DNA from: Massariosphaeria phaeospora
Lineage: Eukaryota; Ascomycota; Dothideomycetes; Pleosporales
DNA: 64,000 bases
Assembly (NCBI GenBank): GCA_011032825.1
Contig: JAADJZ010000002.1
Location: 1,798,001 to 1,862,000, forward strand
Direction: 5' to 3'
The position numbers and the translations under genes are program-made. Below, one piece after another: positions 22,670-34,808 of this stretch (position 1 is its first letter; the number at the start of each line of letters is the position of its first letter). Below the pieces are notes generated by a model, which saw nothing but the letters and a program-made list of their open reading frames with translations, was not told the DNA's origin and did no database searches.

Positions 22670-25123
22670 ATGAACAGCAGCATGGCGCCGGCACAGTACA
22701 AGAAGCCCCCGCAATTGCCGCCCAAGTTCACGGCTACACCGTCGTCGCTGGTGGAGGAGACGAAGAAGCTGGTACGTCGGGGCTTTTCCATGGCTGCGGC
22801 AGATCAGACGTGCTGTCACCGCGTCTTGCGTTCCCCTCTGCATCTGCTGCTGTACCCCGCCATGTCTCCACTTCTCCAGAGCTGACAGTTGCCAAGATTG
22901 AAAGGTCGCGGAGTGTCCAAGATGCCATAGTGGCCCATGTGCCCCTCGAAAAGGCGACTTTCGACAATGTACTCCTCCCAATGGCACGCGATGATAACAA
23001 GATGGCCATTGAGTCGCACATCATTGGCTTCTACCAGGCCGTGTCCACGGACAAGAGCCTGCGCGATGCGTCCACGGATGCCGAGAAGCTGCTCGACGAC
23101 TTCGGCATTGAAGCGAGCATGCGTGAGGACGTGTTCAACCGCGTCGATGCTGTGCTGAAAGGGAAAGAGGCCCTGGAGCCCGAGTCGCAGCGGCTGTTAG
23201 AGAAGGATCACAAGTCGTACATTCGAAATGGTCTGAATCTGCCTGCGGGCCCACAGCGAGATCGATTCAAGGAGATCAAGAAGAGGCTGAGCGAGATTAG
23301 CATTGCCTTCCAGAAGAACTTGAATGAGGAGCAAGGCGGGCTGTGGTTTACACCGGAGGACTTGGATGGCGTCCCGGAGGACCTCGTCTCTTCGCTGAAG
23401 AAGGGCGAGGATGAACACGAGGGCAAAATCTGGCTTACATTCAAATACCCAGATTTGTTCCCGACGTTGAAGTACTCCAACAACGCCGAGACGCGCAAGC
23501 GAGTCTTTGTGGAAAATGAGAACAAGTGCAACCAGAACGTCCCATTGTTCCGCGAAGCGATTCTCCTTCGAGACGAAGCGGCGCGCCTTTTGGGATACAA
23601 GAACCATGCCGAGTTTCGGATAGAGGATAAGATGGCTAAGACACCAAAGACGGTTGAGGATTTCCTCGGAGACCTTAGGACTCGTCTTGCGCCTGGCGGT
23701 GAGAGCGAGATCAAGAAGCTGTTAGAGCTCAAGAAGCAGGATCTAAAAGATCGAGGGCTCAATGACGGCACAGACTCAAACTACTTCCTGTGGGATCACC
23801 GATACTACGACCGACTGATGCTTGAGAAAGACTACTCTCTAGATCACCAGGTAATTGCGGAATACTTTCCGCTCCAGACAACTATCCAAGGCATGCTGAA
23901 GATCTTCGAGGAACTCTTTGGCCTGGTGTTCATCGAGGTCGTAGGCAAGGACCGGGAGGATCTCGCCGAGGGAGGAAAGGGGTCAGATATTGTATGGCAT
24001 GAAGATGTCCAGCTTTTCAGTGTTTGGGATGATGAAGGCGAAGGGTCCGGCTTTGTTGGCTACCTGTACCTTGATCTATTCCCCCGCGATGGCAAGTATG
24101 GCCATGCTGCCAACTTCAACCTTCAGCCCGTACGTATCCAGTAAAGGCTTATGATCAAAGATTCTAGCTAACAGTGTTACAGGGCTACATAGACGAGAAT
24201 GGCAAGCGCCGATATCCTGCAACTGCTCTCGTCTGCAACTTCTCCAAACCGACACCAAAGAAGCCCTCATTGCTCAAGCATGACGAGGTCGTTACCCTGT
24301 TCCACGAACTCGGCCACGGAATCCACGACCTCGTGTCCCGGACCACATACTCCCGTTTCCACGGCACAAACACCGTCCGCGACTTTGTCGAAGCCCCCAG
24401 CCAAATGCTCGAGAACTGGTGCTGGACCCCATCCCAACTGCGCTCACTATCCAAGCACTACTCCTACCTATCCCCCGACTACGAAGCCGCGTATAAGGAG
24501 TCGTCGGGCAGCACCAAGAAGCCCTCGGAGCAGATCCCCAACTCCATTATCGCAAACCTGATCAACACCAAGCACGTCAACGACGCGCTGTTTAACCTGC
24601 GCCAGCTGCACTTCGGCCTCTTCGACATGACCGTGCACACGCCGGCCAGCCACGCCGACGTCGAGAAGCTCGACATCACCTCGACGTACAACAGACTCCG
24701 CAACGAGATCTCGCAACTCGACGGCCCGGAGGCGCTCACGGGCAAAAACGACTGGACCTGGGGCAACGGCCAAGCCACCTTTGGCCATCTGATCGGCGGC
24801 TACGATGCCGGGTACGTTCTCCTCCCTCTCCATCTTCCTTCAATCCTCCTCCTATACTTCCTTCCACCACAAACAGATAACAAATAAACAACTAACCCGA
24901 ACAACCTAGATACTACGGCTACCTCTCGTCGCAAGTCTACTCCACCGACATGTTCTACTCGGTCTTCAAATCCGAGCCCATGAACGGCAACGAGGGCCGC
25001 CGTTACCGCCACACGGTGCTCGAGAAGGGCGGCAGCAAGGAGGAGATGCAGATCCTCGAGGACTTTTTGGGCCGGAAACCGAGTACCGAGGCTTTCTACA
25101 AGGAGCTGGGTATTGAGAAGTAG
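22670..25123 (+). CDS. PRD1: M3 zinc metallopeptidase, saccharolysin/thimet oligopeptidase type (725 aa)
   Basis: Exons 22670-22771, 22897-24129, 24183-24811 and 24910-25123; introns of 125, 53 and 98 nt. The catalytic site is VTLFHELGHGIHDL (HExxH) with the third zinc ligand in EAPSQMLENW. Other family blocks are TATFDNVLLP-like KATFDNVLLPMARDDN, KNHAEFRIEDKMAKTP, SVWDDEGEGSGFVGYLYLDL and GYDAGYYGYLSSQVYSTDMF. Length equals yeast Prd1 (about 712 aa), which degrades short peptides in cytosol and mitochondrial intermembrane space. Splices restore KKL-IERSRSVQD, LQP-GYIDENGKR and DAG-YYGYLSS. The start is the first ATG in frame; an upstream hydrophobic extension without ATG suggests an unseen 5' exon or a non-AUG start. 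Confidence 0.9.
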
Positions 25124-25426
25124 GGGGGAGGGGGTGGGGGACCGGGATTCTGTCTGGGTGGCTTGGGTGGCTGGTGTGCTTGCATTTCCAAATTTGATTC
25201 GACTCCAGTGTGAATATGTGATTATGTGTGTCTGTCTGTGTGTGTGTGATTCGGCATGGTTTGCGCGGCTTCCATTTATGTTTTTGGTTTTGTCAGTGCA
25301 GTGAAGTGGGTGTAGAAATGGGACATGCATTGGCGCTACGATACGCTACGCTATCTACCACGCTTGCAAAATAGCCATGTCACGTCCACTGTGTCACCCC
25401 TGGCATTATTCGTTTTTAACGCGCCC

Positions 25427-25450
25427 CTACCTACCTACCTACCTACCTAC
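25427..25450. repeat. CTAC microsatellite
   Basis: About six tandem CTAC units lie in the intergenic DNA downstream of the M3 peptidase. A short GT-rich run precedes it at about 25225-25250. Confidence 0.9.
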
Positions 25451-25492
25451 ATACCACTGTAAGCCTACCCTCCTCTTATCCCTCTCCCTCTT

Positions 25493-25680
25493 TCTAGACA
25501 ATACCTAGTATAGTATATACAATAAGTAGGGCTTTGCAAAGTGTAGAGGTAGACAGACTATCATAGATACCCATTACTAAAACATCCTAGGCTGTTACTC
25601 TTAGAGAATCGCCAAAGTCTTCTTTCTATAGATCAAGATATCGGTAATGAATTATGAATTATGTTAGCGGGGTGGGCGTG
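25493..25680 (+). repeat. Dispersed short repeat, copy B
   Basis: The longest copy. It contains CTAGACAATACCTAGTATAG, TAGGGCTTTGCAAAG, AGGTAGACAGACTATC, TCCTAGGCTGTTACTC, CGCCAAAGTCTTCT, ATCGGTAATGAATTATG and GCGGGGTGGGC, collinear with the other copies and slightly expanded. It lies between the convergent ends of the M3 peptidase and acyl-CoA synthetase genes. Confidence 0.75.
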
Positions 25681-26050
25681 TTTGCCCGGCGATATCATCT
25701 GCATCGATGAGCAGAATGAGTAGTATGTCTCAGTCAAAAAGCATGCACAACAGCCCATGTTGGGTAAATTCGCTTTCATTACAGACAGAGTACAAGAGGT
25801 ATATAATTGATCACACATTACACTTGAAGAGAGTAAAGTAGAAAGCACCAAGACCAGATCGTCGGACACCTTGCTAGAAACCCCTCACTCAAAAGTAACC
25901 ATGTATACATACTCACACCATGAGGTCACCTCTGCAGTGCCAAGGGGAGAGATAGACGTCGAACTCCTACTAACGCCCGCAAGCAGCAAAGCGAGGCCAT
26001 GATGTCGCATACTAGAAGACTGACATCCGGGATTACGCGCATATAATACT

Positions 26051-28297
26051 TTATTTGCCGTAGGCCTTGTCGACCTCCTTCTGGTACTTGGTCAATATGC
26101 CTTTCCGGTTGGCTTTCTGCGCGGCGGTAGTCATACCCTGCTTCTCGTTAGCAAATAGTCTCATTTCTAATAAGCTAAACTCGGTGCTTACGTTTTGAGG
26201 TGTCCATTCCTCGTCGGCCAGGACTACACCCTGGATGATCTCAAAGGATGCAAATCCAGCCTTTTGTCCAGCAGCCTGCAGCTGCTTCAATACAGCGCTG
26301 TTGAGCTTGTCATCGTGGACCAACTCCTCCAGATGGTCGCCCTGCACACCGTGCTCTGTAGCTAGCTTTTTGAGGGCCGGCTCGGCAGGGACGATGATGG
26401 CAATGGGTTTCGCCTGGTCAGTCGCCGCGTAGGCGATGATGTTGGCGACGATGGGGCAAGACCGGTATACAGATTCCAGCTTCTCGAGGGCAATGTACTC
26501 GCCGCCGAGCGTCTTGACGAGGTTCTTCTTTCGGTCGATGATTTTGATCTCACCCTTCTCGTTGAACTCTCCAATGTCTCCAGTCTTGAACCACCCATCC
26601 TCGCTATACGATTCCTTGGTCTCTTCCTCCATCTCGAGATAGCCGGCCGTAACGCCGCCTCCTCGAATCCAGATCTCACCCTGCGGTGGCTTATTCTTTG
26701 CAAGGTATCCAGCTTCGACGAAGTCAACTAGCTTCATCTCAATACACGCAGCCATCTCGCCCAAGGCCGAGTCGGTCCAAGCCAGCGGGTCCCCGAGAGC
26801 ACCCATGGCAGTAGTCTCGGTAAGACCGTATCCGCTGATCATCGGCGTGATGGCTAGGGAGAGGAAGCGCAGTGTGTCCTTGGAAACGGGCCCGCCGCCA
26901 TTCATCAAAATGCGCAGCCGGCCTCCTGTAGCCTCCTTGACCTTGTTGAACACGACAGTATCGAGAATGCCGCTTCCAGGAAGTCCAGAGCCGAGCAAGA
27001 AACCCTTCGCAGCCAAAGCACCCCAGAACAGGTTTGATTTTATGGCACCACCAGCCTCGACTTTGGCAACAATCCCTTTCTTCACTGTTTCCCATACCTG
27101 AGGTACACCCACAAGGATAGTGGGTTTGAGTTCGCGGATATCACCCTTGCAGTTCCGCACCGAGGTGTCCGAGAGCGTTCGTGGTGTGCCGTAGCCCATG
27201 CTTCCACCCCAGTAGAGGCAGGCGTTTTCGAAAACGAACTCGAGGATGTGGGCAACTGGAAGATAGGCTAGAAGGGAGTCGCCGGGACCTACATACTGGC
27301 CAACAATGCCGTCCACGCCAGCAACTGCAAGCTATTAGCATATGCACATTGAAAAGACCCGTGCCAACTTACTAGCCGCAACAACGTTGCGATGCAGGAG
27401 CAGCACCCCCTTGGGAGTTCCCGTAGAGCCAGACGTGTACATGATGCAGGCCAGGTCGTCTGGCTTGGGCGCGACCGGCTTAGCTGGGTTCTGCTCGCCT
27501 AGCTTGACTAGCTCGTCGAAGCTCATCACCTTCAAGTGGGGATGAGCACTCGTAAGAGCGTCGATGTCCTTTTGCTTGGCCTCGTTGACGGTGCTGTATA
27601 TTACGACCCGTATCTCCGTAGCTATTTTGAACGGATTGATGAGTTTCGGGAGGAGGGCCGGGTCGGTGAACATGACCTTTGCATGGGTTTGCTTCATAGA
27701 ATGCGTGATGCCCTCTTCGCCGAGGGTGTCGTACGCTGTCACGATAGCTAGCGATTGTGAGAAGGCGGCTAGAGGGTAGGTGTTAGTAGGTAAACGCAGC
27801 TCTCGTGCTATTCAGGACTGTTTACCGTGGCATGAAGCAAGCCATTGCGGGCTGGTGGATGCGAAGATGTGGATCCGGTCCTCGGGGACAAATCCCAGCG
27901 CCTTGAGCCCGCAGCCAACCGTCAAGACCTGCTTTTCGAACTCGACGAAGCTGATGAACTTGAACGAGCCGAGCTCGAAGTAGGTCCATTTTTTGTCAAC
28001 TTCCTCTTGCTTGCCGTCGACCATTTTCTTAATCTTCTTCGTCTCCTCGTGTACGTGGAGGATTTTGCGCTGGCCGACTGCCTTTGCGTTGCCAAACTTC
28101 GTTGACGCGTGACGCAACACATCGAAGAGGGTTTTGACGTTGTCATCGGGCACGAGACGCAACGCGTCGACGTTTTTGGCATTTCGGCGAGGTTTGGTCT
28201 CGCCGTCAATGTGGGGCGCTCCAGGCACTTCCTCTGAGAGCATTCCGGTTCTATAGGACCTCGCCTGAGGCGCGAACTTTTTGAGATCTTGTGGCAT
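26051..28297 (-). CDS. FAA1: Long-chain fatty acid CoA ligase, FAA1/FAA4-type (695 aa)
   Basis: Exons 28297-27826, 27768-27373, 27324-26192 and 26137-26051; introns of 57, 48 and 54 nt. AMP-binding motifs: [20 protein letters not shown] (P-loop), [17 protein letters not shown], and the fatty-acyl-CoA signature [20 protein letters not shown] with [20 protein letters not shown]. Length agrees with yeast Faa1/Faa4 (about 700 aa). It activates C14-C18 fatty acids to acyl-CoA for lipid synthesis, protein acylation and import. Splices restore [19 protein letters not shown] and [16 protein letters not shown]. The last intron has no stop and is 3n, so one continuous frame hides it; family sequence ([13 protein letters not shown]) and the GTAAGC..GCTAACG..CAG signals show it is spliced. 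Confidence 0.95.
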
Positions 28298-28560
28298 GAT
28301 GTAGGCAATATGGGATCGCGGAGAGTGGGAGAAGTAGTGGGAGGAGTAGTGGGAGGAGTAGCACGGATAGAGAAGCCACCCGCGGAGTTTGCTGTGGAGG
28401 AGAGCTGGAGCAGCAGCAGGCAGGTATTTGTTGGAGTGAGGTTGAGGTTGCCCGCTGTGGTTCAAGACGAGAGCTGGTGGCCACAGAATCTTGGCAAGTG
28501 ACGCACGGGGTGCACCGTGCTCCACTAGTGTGGCAGAACAGCTAACACAGACGATCTTCA

Positions 28561-28648
28561 GGCAGTCCCCCTGCAAGTATGTATAAGAAATAGTGTACCC
28601 TATCTTTACAAAGCCCTACCGTCTCTAACATACTGGGTATGTCTAGGC
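28561..28648 (-). repeat. Dispersed short repeat, copy D (shortened)
   Basis: Read on the minus strand: GCCTAGACATACCCAGTATG, GGTAGGGCTTTGTAAAGATA, GGTACACTAT and, at the other end, GCAGGGGGAC. Both ends of the repeat are present but the middle is missing. It lies in the divergent promoter of the FAA1 and RKM5 genes. Confidence 0.65.
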
Positions 28649-28987
28649 AGGGCTTGTGGAAGTAAAAGGGCCGCGTCACCTGGGTGCGTATCGGACACGG
28701 GCGTGGAACCGGCAGCCGCCTCCACCCAGCGTCCAAACATCGTCGCAGGGTCACCAGTGCCATCCGCCGCTGGCCGGCCATCTCGCACTGTCCAAGCTTC
28801 ACGCAACACTGCGCTTTGCTGCCCAAACCGAGAGAAAAGAAAGCTGTTCGAAATCCGTCGTGCGCGCCAAGTCCAGCACACGAGAACCCAAGACTTGTGG
28901 ACGTCCAGCCCCTCCACATCTCTGTTTGCTGGCACGCGCCGCGCGGAACTCTCCAGCGTGAAGAGGCAATCTCGAGCCTGCTCGGGC

Positions 28988-30045
28988 ATGGATGACCAGC
29001 TCCAGCTCCTGTTGGGGGAGCCGGTGGCTGACGTAGAAGAAGGTAGGTAGAGTGATTGCTACACCGAGGCTCGACGCATCATCTTCTGCATGCGATTCGC
29101 TCTTCGTTCCATCACCTTCAAAGCTCACCTCTGCCCTCCAGAAGCCTTCATCTTGTTCTCGCAAGCTATTCCGTCTCAGTCCCTCGGCTTCCTCGACTCA
29201 CAAGCATCCGTTGTCAACGTCACCGTCGCGGGCCGTGACCTCAGCATCCACCAGTCACGCGGCCTCTTGACCTCCGACCGCAGCGCAGGCACAACGGGAG
29301 CAGGTCTGCACTGCCTCATCAGCCCTCTGCTTGGCTGTCTTGGACCCGGCTAACGCCTTGTCCAGTTGTGTGGAAAGTGACTCCTTTTTTTGCCGAGTGG
29401 ATAGCATCGTCCGCCTTCCTCGCGCGAGCCGGCTACCTCACGCCCGACGCGACCGCGATTGAGCTCGGTGCGGGTGTGTCCGGTATCGTGGCCCTGACAC
29501 TGGGGCCCAGGATCCGCAAATACATCGCTACTGACCAGGACTATGTGATCCGGCTTCTGAAGCAGAACATTGCTGAAAACCTCCCCGGAACTTCTTCCAA
29601 GACTGGCACCAAAAAGTCAAAGAACAAGCAGAAACGTCCGCTAGCAACAAGCAAGACATCCACTTCCAACATCGAAACCCTCGAGCTAGACTGGGAGCTC
29701 GACTCTATCGCTTCGTTGCCCTCACTTCTCGGACAGGACCGCGCAGACTCAGCGAACGACTCAGATGGAGTAGACCTGGTCATTGCCTGCGACTGCATCT
29801 ACAACGACGCTCTGATCGAGCCGCTGAACACTACCTGTGCTCAAATATGTCGACTTCGTTCAGACGAAAACCGGCAGCCGACTCTCTGTCTCATCGCGCA
29901 GCAACTAAGATCCCCGGAAGTGTTCGAGGAGTGGTTAAAGAGCTTCCATCGAATGTTCCACGTCTGGCGAGTTCCTGACGAGCTTCTCACCGAGCCTTTG
30001 CGCGAGAATTCCGGCTTCGTGGTTCACGTCGGGGTCTTGCGGTGA
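28988..30045 (+). CDS. RKM5: Ribosomal protein lysine methyltransferase RKM5-like (298 aa)
   Basis: Exons 28988-29042, 29142-29303 and 29366-30045; introns of 99 and 62 nt (the second has a GTCTGC donor and GGCTAACG branch). Spliced N terminus: VADVEE-EAFILFSQAI, then SLGFLDSQASVVNVTVAGRD, matching Rkm5-type proteins. The seven-beta-strand SAM fold starts with VVWKVTPFFAEWIAS and motif I AIELGAGVSGIVALTLGP. The post-I acidic residue lies in IATDQDYV and the motif II-like region is LVIACDCIYNDALIEPLN. Yeast Rkm5 monomethylates a lysine of ribosomal protein uL1 (Rpl1). A Lys/Ser/Thr-rich insert of about 35 aa follows motif I. The assignment to RKM5, rather than another METTL21-like enzyme, rests on the VWKVTPxFAEWI block and the N-terminal region. 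Confidence 0.85.
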
Positions 30046-30952
30046 CGCGTAATACTACCGAGGTGTGTCAAGAGAATCGAGTCTCCTCCACAGAGTAGCA
30101 CTGCACCTGCCAGGCTGGATCATGTCCCTTCCCACGGTTGCAACTGCATAGTCACTGTATACCGGCGATGCGTCAAGAAGACCACAGCGTAACCACCAAT
30201 GCCGTTCGTGTTCGCTACCTTCGGCTTCGTGTTGCTTGAAATATGGTGCATACCACCCACCCCTAAAATCCTGAACTTATGCTCAACTTGCCGGCCGGCC
30301 TATTAGTTTTCTGTAACCATAGGCCCCATCACATCACCAATGGACACTAGCTTGAAGGTTGCCACTTTTGCATTTTGCCAGTGCTACAACTCACACCTCC
30401 GGGACTCGCTAACGCGCAAAATCCTCTCGCATCTCTGCCAACAGGGACCACGCCCTCATGGTTTGTTGCCCCGGCTCATAGCTCTAGCTAAGGCCGCCGT
30501 AGAAGAGCGCAACCGCCTCTCGACCAACACTCGCGATCCCGAGGAAAGCTCCAAGCATGGTAGCATCCTCTTAACTCTCAGCTCTCAGCAAAGAAGACAA
30601 GGTTGACAAAACCTCCCACCCAAGGCCATAAAGGCTGTCTCATAGCGCCGGCGTAACGCTTCAGCAGTCGTAAAAAAAAGTAGAAGAAAAATGAGTCGGA
30701 AAGAAAGGGGAGAATGAAGGGAAGGTCGCATGACAAGATTATATATTGTACATTGGAAGCAAGCAGACTCCGAGGACGCGCACCACGTAGTTTGACGTTC
30801 AGCACACCGCTTAACGTCCCCTCGCTGGCGGAAAGCGGATCTCGACCGAGTATCCTACGTTTCCTGGTAGTGGGCCGATAGGAAGAGTCCGATTGCTGCA
30901 TAAGACTGCTGCTTACGAGTGAAAATGGGGGTTTCTCTGCGCACGGTTGTGC
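30046..30952. other. Intergenic region
   Basis: No supported gene. An 88-codon frame at 30340-30606 has no domain or splice context. SET3 and RKM5 converge here. Confidence 0.45.
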
Positions 30953-33943
30953 TCAAGTCACCGCCGAAGTTGATATAGGCTTCGGCTCCTCGGTCACGGT
31001 CGGAAGACTCGGGGGCTCTGCGCTTTTACCGGGAGGTGACGCTTGATTTGGCAAGCTTGCTGTCGACAGGGTAGGTGAGCTCATCGATTGCGCTTGTACT
31101 AGCGGAGGAGTTGCACCGGGGCCTGTAGACTGGGTTTGTGCCAGCTTTGCCCGTCTACTGGTATAGTCGCTCAAGCTGAGTTTCTTACGTGCCGGTCCAG
31201 GATGCATGGCGTGCGCAACGGAAACGGAGAACGGAGATGGTACCGGAGTCGCACTGACTGGAGATGGTGCTGTGGTACCGCCAGTGACAACGCTTGCCAC
31301 TGATCCGGGGGTGAGCACATTAGTTGTACCAGTTATGTTCATTGCATCGGGCTTCGAAAGATCCAAATGGAGGGCAATAGGCTTCGAAATTGGCGCAGTT
31401 GCAGATGGTGGTGATGATTGACTTGAAGGGGATATGGTTGCTACCGAAGGCCAAGGTGGAGGGGGTGGTTGTGTAGGCGCATGTGAAGGCTCCAAAACCG
31501 GATCTGATTCTCCGGCATCCGGCATCACGTCTACGCTTGGGGTCGTAGGCCTAGGAACAACCGCTTCATCCGCATCCTTCATCTCGACGTCGGGCAATGG
31601 TGCTGGCGGCGAGTCATCTCGGGGCGTTGGTTCTTCAGGGACAGTCCCCGATGGCGGATCCGTGGATATGTCCATTACGTTAGGCTCTTCCAGTTGCACA
31701 GAAGGTGTGACAGGAGGAAGGTGAGCCGAAGCTACATCTTTTAACGCAGGTGACCCGACTTCTTGTTTTACAGACGCAGATCGAATGCGCTCACGCTGAA
31801 GTTTATCTTCCTGGGCCTGCTGGAGGAGCCTGCGCTTGAAAGACACCGGCGGCTTCGTTAGCTTTGCCTTAGGTGGTAGTGTAGCAGTAGCTGTGCTATT
31901 CTTATCATCCGCCGTTTGCGTCGAGCTGTCAACGTAAACAGGCTTCGGCTTCTGTAAAGCACGGCCGTTACATTTGGAAGAATGTCCCGAGGTCTTGCGC
32001 GCGACACCATTGCTGTGTTCCCGAGGGTTGCGCGTCGTCGGCGACATTTCTGAGTGGCCGAGTTGTTTCTGTCAATTTACGTTAGCGTCAGATAGAGGGG
32101 GTTGTGGCGAGCGACTTACGGATGTGGCAAAACCTGGTGTATTGAGTGCGGACCCGGAGTTGTTCCTCTTCCCCTTTCTGCCCTTGTGCTGCTCGTCATA
32201 TTCTAACTGCTCAAACAGACGTTCCTGCTGTTGTATTTTGCGCCTCTCCCTGTCTGACATCTTTAGGTCCCCATCCATGGAGAAGTGCGTAGCCGGCGTT
32301 ATGTCCCGACTGCTGGACTTACGAGAGCCGGAAGTGGAGCGAGTATCCATATTTTCATCGTCGGGTTGGTCGCGATTGTTAGCTTCGCTGGTAGCGCGGC
32401 TGTTTGTTGCGTGACCAGTACTTAGGGGTGAGATTTGTGATTTCTTGGTCTTCTTAGCCTTGAGTTTTGAGAGTTGAATCGCGTCTGCGTGTGTGCTGTT
32501 GGGTCGGCGCACGCGTTCCAAGAGGCATCCATAACCCGACGAGTTGTCGCATGCGCAACCACCAAAGTTTGCAAGTACGCAAGCCACCCAAGGCTCTATC
32601 TTCCTGAATCCTTCTTTCTTGATATCGCCGTTGATTAGGACGTTGGTCAGCTGTTGTCTAACATCGGAATCTATCTCCCACGGGACGGTGAGCTCCTCGC
32701 CAATTTCAATTGACCGGGAAGCAAGAAAACAGAAATGGAATCTGCTTTCTGGGCCATGGGTCAGGATCTTCATTGTCATATTGGGATTGCAGCTCCTCCT
32801 TGCGTATCGCAACAACGATCCTTCGCGCCTGGTGTCGATGTAAACCGGAAGATGGGGCGGAAAGAAGACAAACGGCTCAGGATGCCGCAAAAGATCCCAT
32901 CGATTCAGCGGATCCGATTTGTAATGTTCTATTCGGCCGATGCGCCCTTTCAGTTCACCTATCAAGGCGTCTTTTGGAACGGTGGTCTCTAATGTCAGGA
33001 ACTGCCACTGTGGATGAAGTCCATGCGCTTTGGTCTTCGGATCTTCATCCGTATGCTTCACCACCGCGGAAAGGCACTCGAGTTCGTCAACCGGCTTGTC
33101 AATGCGAGAGAAATAAGTCTTCGGATCGACGCCGCCTGTGGCTTCCTCGAGCGCGTCTCGGTCATTGAGCCACAAAGAGATGTCATTAGCCATCTGGATA
33201 TCCGTGTAAGAGTTTGAATCTGCCGAAGGTGGCTCTGGTTGTCGGTAGAGGTGCATGAATTCGAGAGAGAAGTCCTCGATGGGACCTTCGGGATTGATTG
33301 GTGATTTTACTGGACTATGACCGTTGAGAAGGGTCGACGCGGCGCGTTTGCGCGAAGTAGGAGCAAGGGCGGGTACTTGGCTGATCATGTTGGTAGAGCC
33401 TGATGGCCGATGGCTTGTCTTTGGCCGTTTGTTGGGTGGGGGCTGATCTCTTGGGCTACCGCTCTTTCGTTCAGCACTATAGTGCAGATCGGTGTTCGAA
33501 TGAACGGGCCAGCCATTAGGCTGTACAGAGCTGAGGGGATCCTTTGGTCTCTTCTTAGCGCCTTTGGTGGGCAGCTTTGGCTTGCCCTTTCGCTCGCCAA
33601 TACTGTGTAGTTCGCGACGTTTCTGTTGCTTCTCGGTAGCGCTTTTGGCATCCACGATCCTGGGAAGGCAGTCGGTACACTCGTGAATGTCTGGCACGTT
33701 CTGCGCATACTCGTAGTAGCATACAATATGTTGCCACGTGTCGCACTTTTCGCACAAAACCGTGTTTCCATCGTCGTCCGCAAAGCCGCAGATGCACTTG
33801 ATGGTCGACGACTCTTCCTCCTCGACCGGGCCGTCTAGTGTGGGAGAGCCGTTGGCAAGTGCGGGGGCCGGTGGACCACTGTAGGGAGCGACGGAAACTG
33901 GCTGAGGATCAGCATGCGCCTTGACCGACGAGACGTCTGTCAT
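30953..33943 (-). CDS. SET3: SET3-type PHD-finger and SET-domain protein (979 aa)
   Basis: Exons 33943-32120 and 32068-30953, joined by a 51-nt intron (GTAAGT..GCTAACG..CAG) in phase 0. The PHD finger at about residues 48-92 has CICGFADDDGNTVLCEKCDT, WQHIVCYY and CTDC (C4HC3). The SET domain is in the middle (about residues 325-420): FVFFPPHLPVYIDTRREGS, RYARRSCNPNMTMKILTH, IEIGEELTVPWEID. The NHSCxPN catalytic block reads RRSCNPN, as in the Set3/MLL5 group, whose SET domains show little or no methyltransferase activity. Set3 is the scaffold of the Set3C histone deacetylase complex, recruited to H3K4me2 through the PHD finger. The C-terminal 450 residues are low-complexity Pro/Ser/Thr. A cluster of basic residues (KQQKRRELHSIGERKGKPK) is a likely nuclear signal. 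Confidence 0.92.
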
Positions 33944-34784
33944 AATCTGCCCGTCGCGATGAGGTTGAGTAGTATTCAGGTAGGCTGGCTCAGGCTATGG
34001 GTGCTTTGGATCGCATGACGCCCGATGCGCGAACGACCTGAGCAACGCGGGCACCGGCTTCGCGAGACGGTTTCGACAGCCGGTCCGACGAGCAAGCTGT
34101 GTTCTAGAGTAGATGAGACAGTTATCGACGGTATTTACGCCGGGTGAAGAGGCTTTCGTGGCCGGTTGGTGGGTGGGCAGCGCTGGACAGCGACGGCGAT
34201 AAGGGCAGTACGGCGTCGGAAGTAACACTGGATCGAAACACTCTCACGGGAGATGCGTATTGAGCTCGAGATCGAGTCCAGACAGCGCTGGTGGTGGAGA
34301 GGGCAGGAGGACTGGACGGAGAGGCGGCGTTTTGAGGCGTCTGGCTGCAGGAGGACGGCAACAAAGGAGCCGGCGCGCGCAGTGACAAGGGAGACCCGAA
34401 GGGCACGATGGGTGGCTGTGGCGGGCGTGAGGAGGATAGAGGGCGAGGGCGAGGTCGGCGCGGCTTGTTCAGAGGAGAGTCAGAAGAGAGAAGCAGAGGA
34501 GGGCGCTGGCTGTGTAGAGTGCAGAAAGGCACGGCGAAACGGGTTTAGTGCGGAGGCCCGAGCGCCACGGCCATTCTTGCTCGTAGCATCTGGGGCATTT
34601 CGGGGCAAGAAGGCCACGACAGCAGAAGCCGATTACCACCTCGGCGCGAGTGCGGGCGTGCGAGCTCTGCGAAGAGGCCGCACGCTCGGGCTGGCTTGCG
34701 AGGTGCAGGTCGGGACATGGACGGGCGCGGCTCTCTGACCCGCTGGAATAGAGCTGAGGAGCGAGCGAGCTGAGGAGAAAGCGA

Positions 34785-34808
34785 TGCAGCAGCAGCAGCA
34801 GCAGCAGA
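34785..34808. repeat. GCA/CAG trinucleotide microsatellite
   Basis: About eight tandem GCA units in GC-rich intergenic DNA upstream of SET3. Confidence 0.9.

Noticed and set aside
22555..22896. Alternative N terminus of the M3 peptidase from the second frame (MPLRNPGVS...)
   Set aside because: This frame before 22897 reads across exon 1 in the wrong phase and the intron. Splicing at 22771/22897 restores KKL-IERSRSVQD of the family.
30340..30606. 88-codon plus-strand frame between RKM5 and SET3
   Set aside because: No domain, signal or conserved pattern; length is within chance for this composition.
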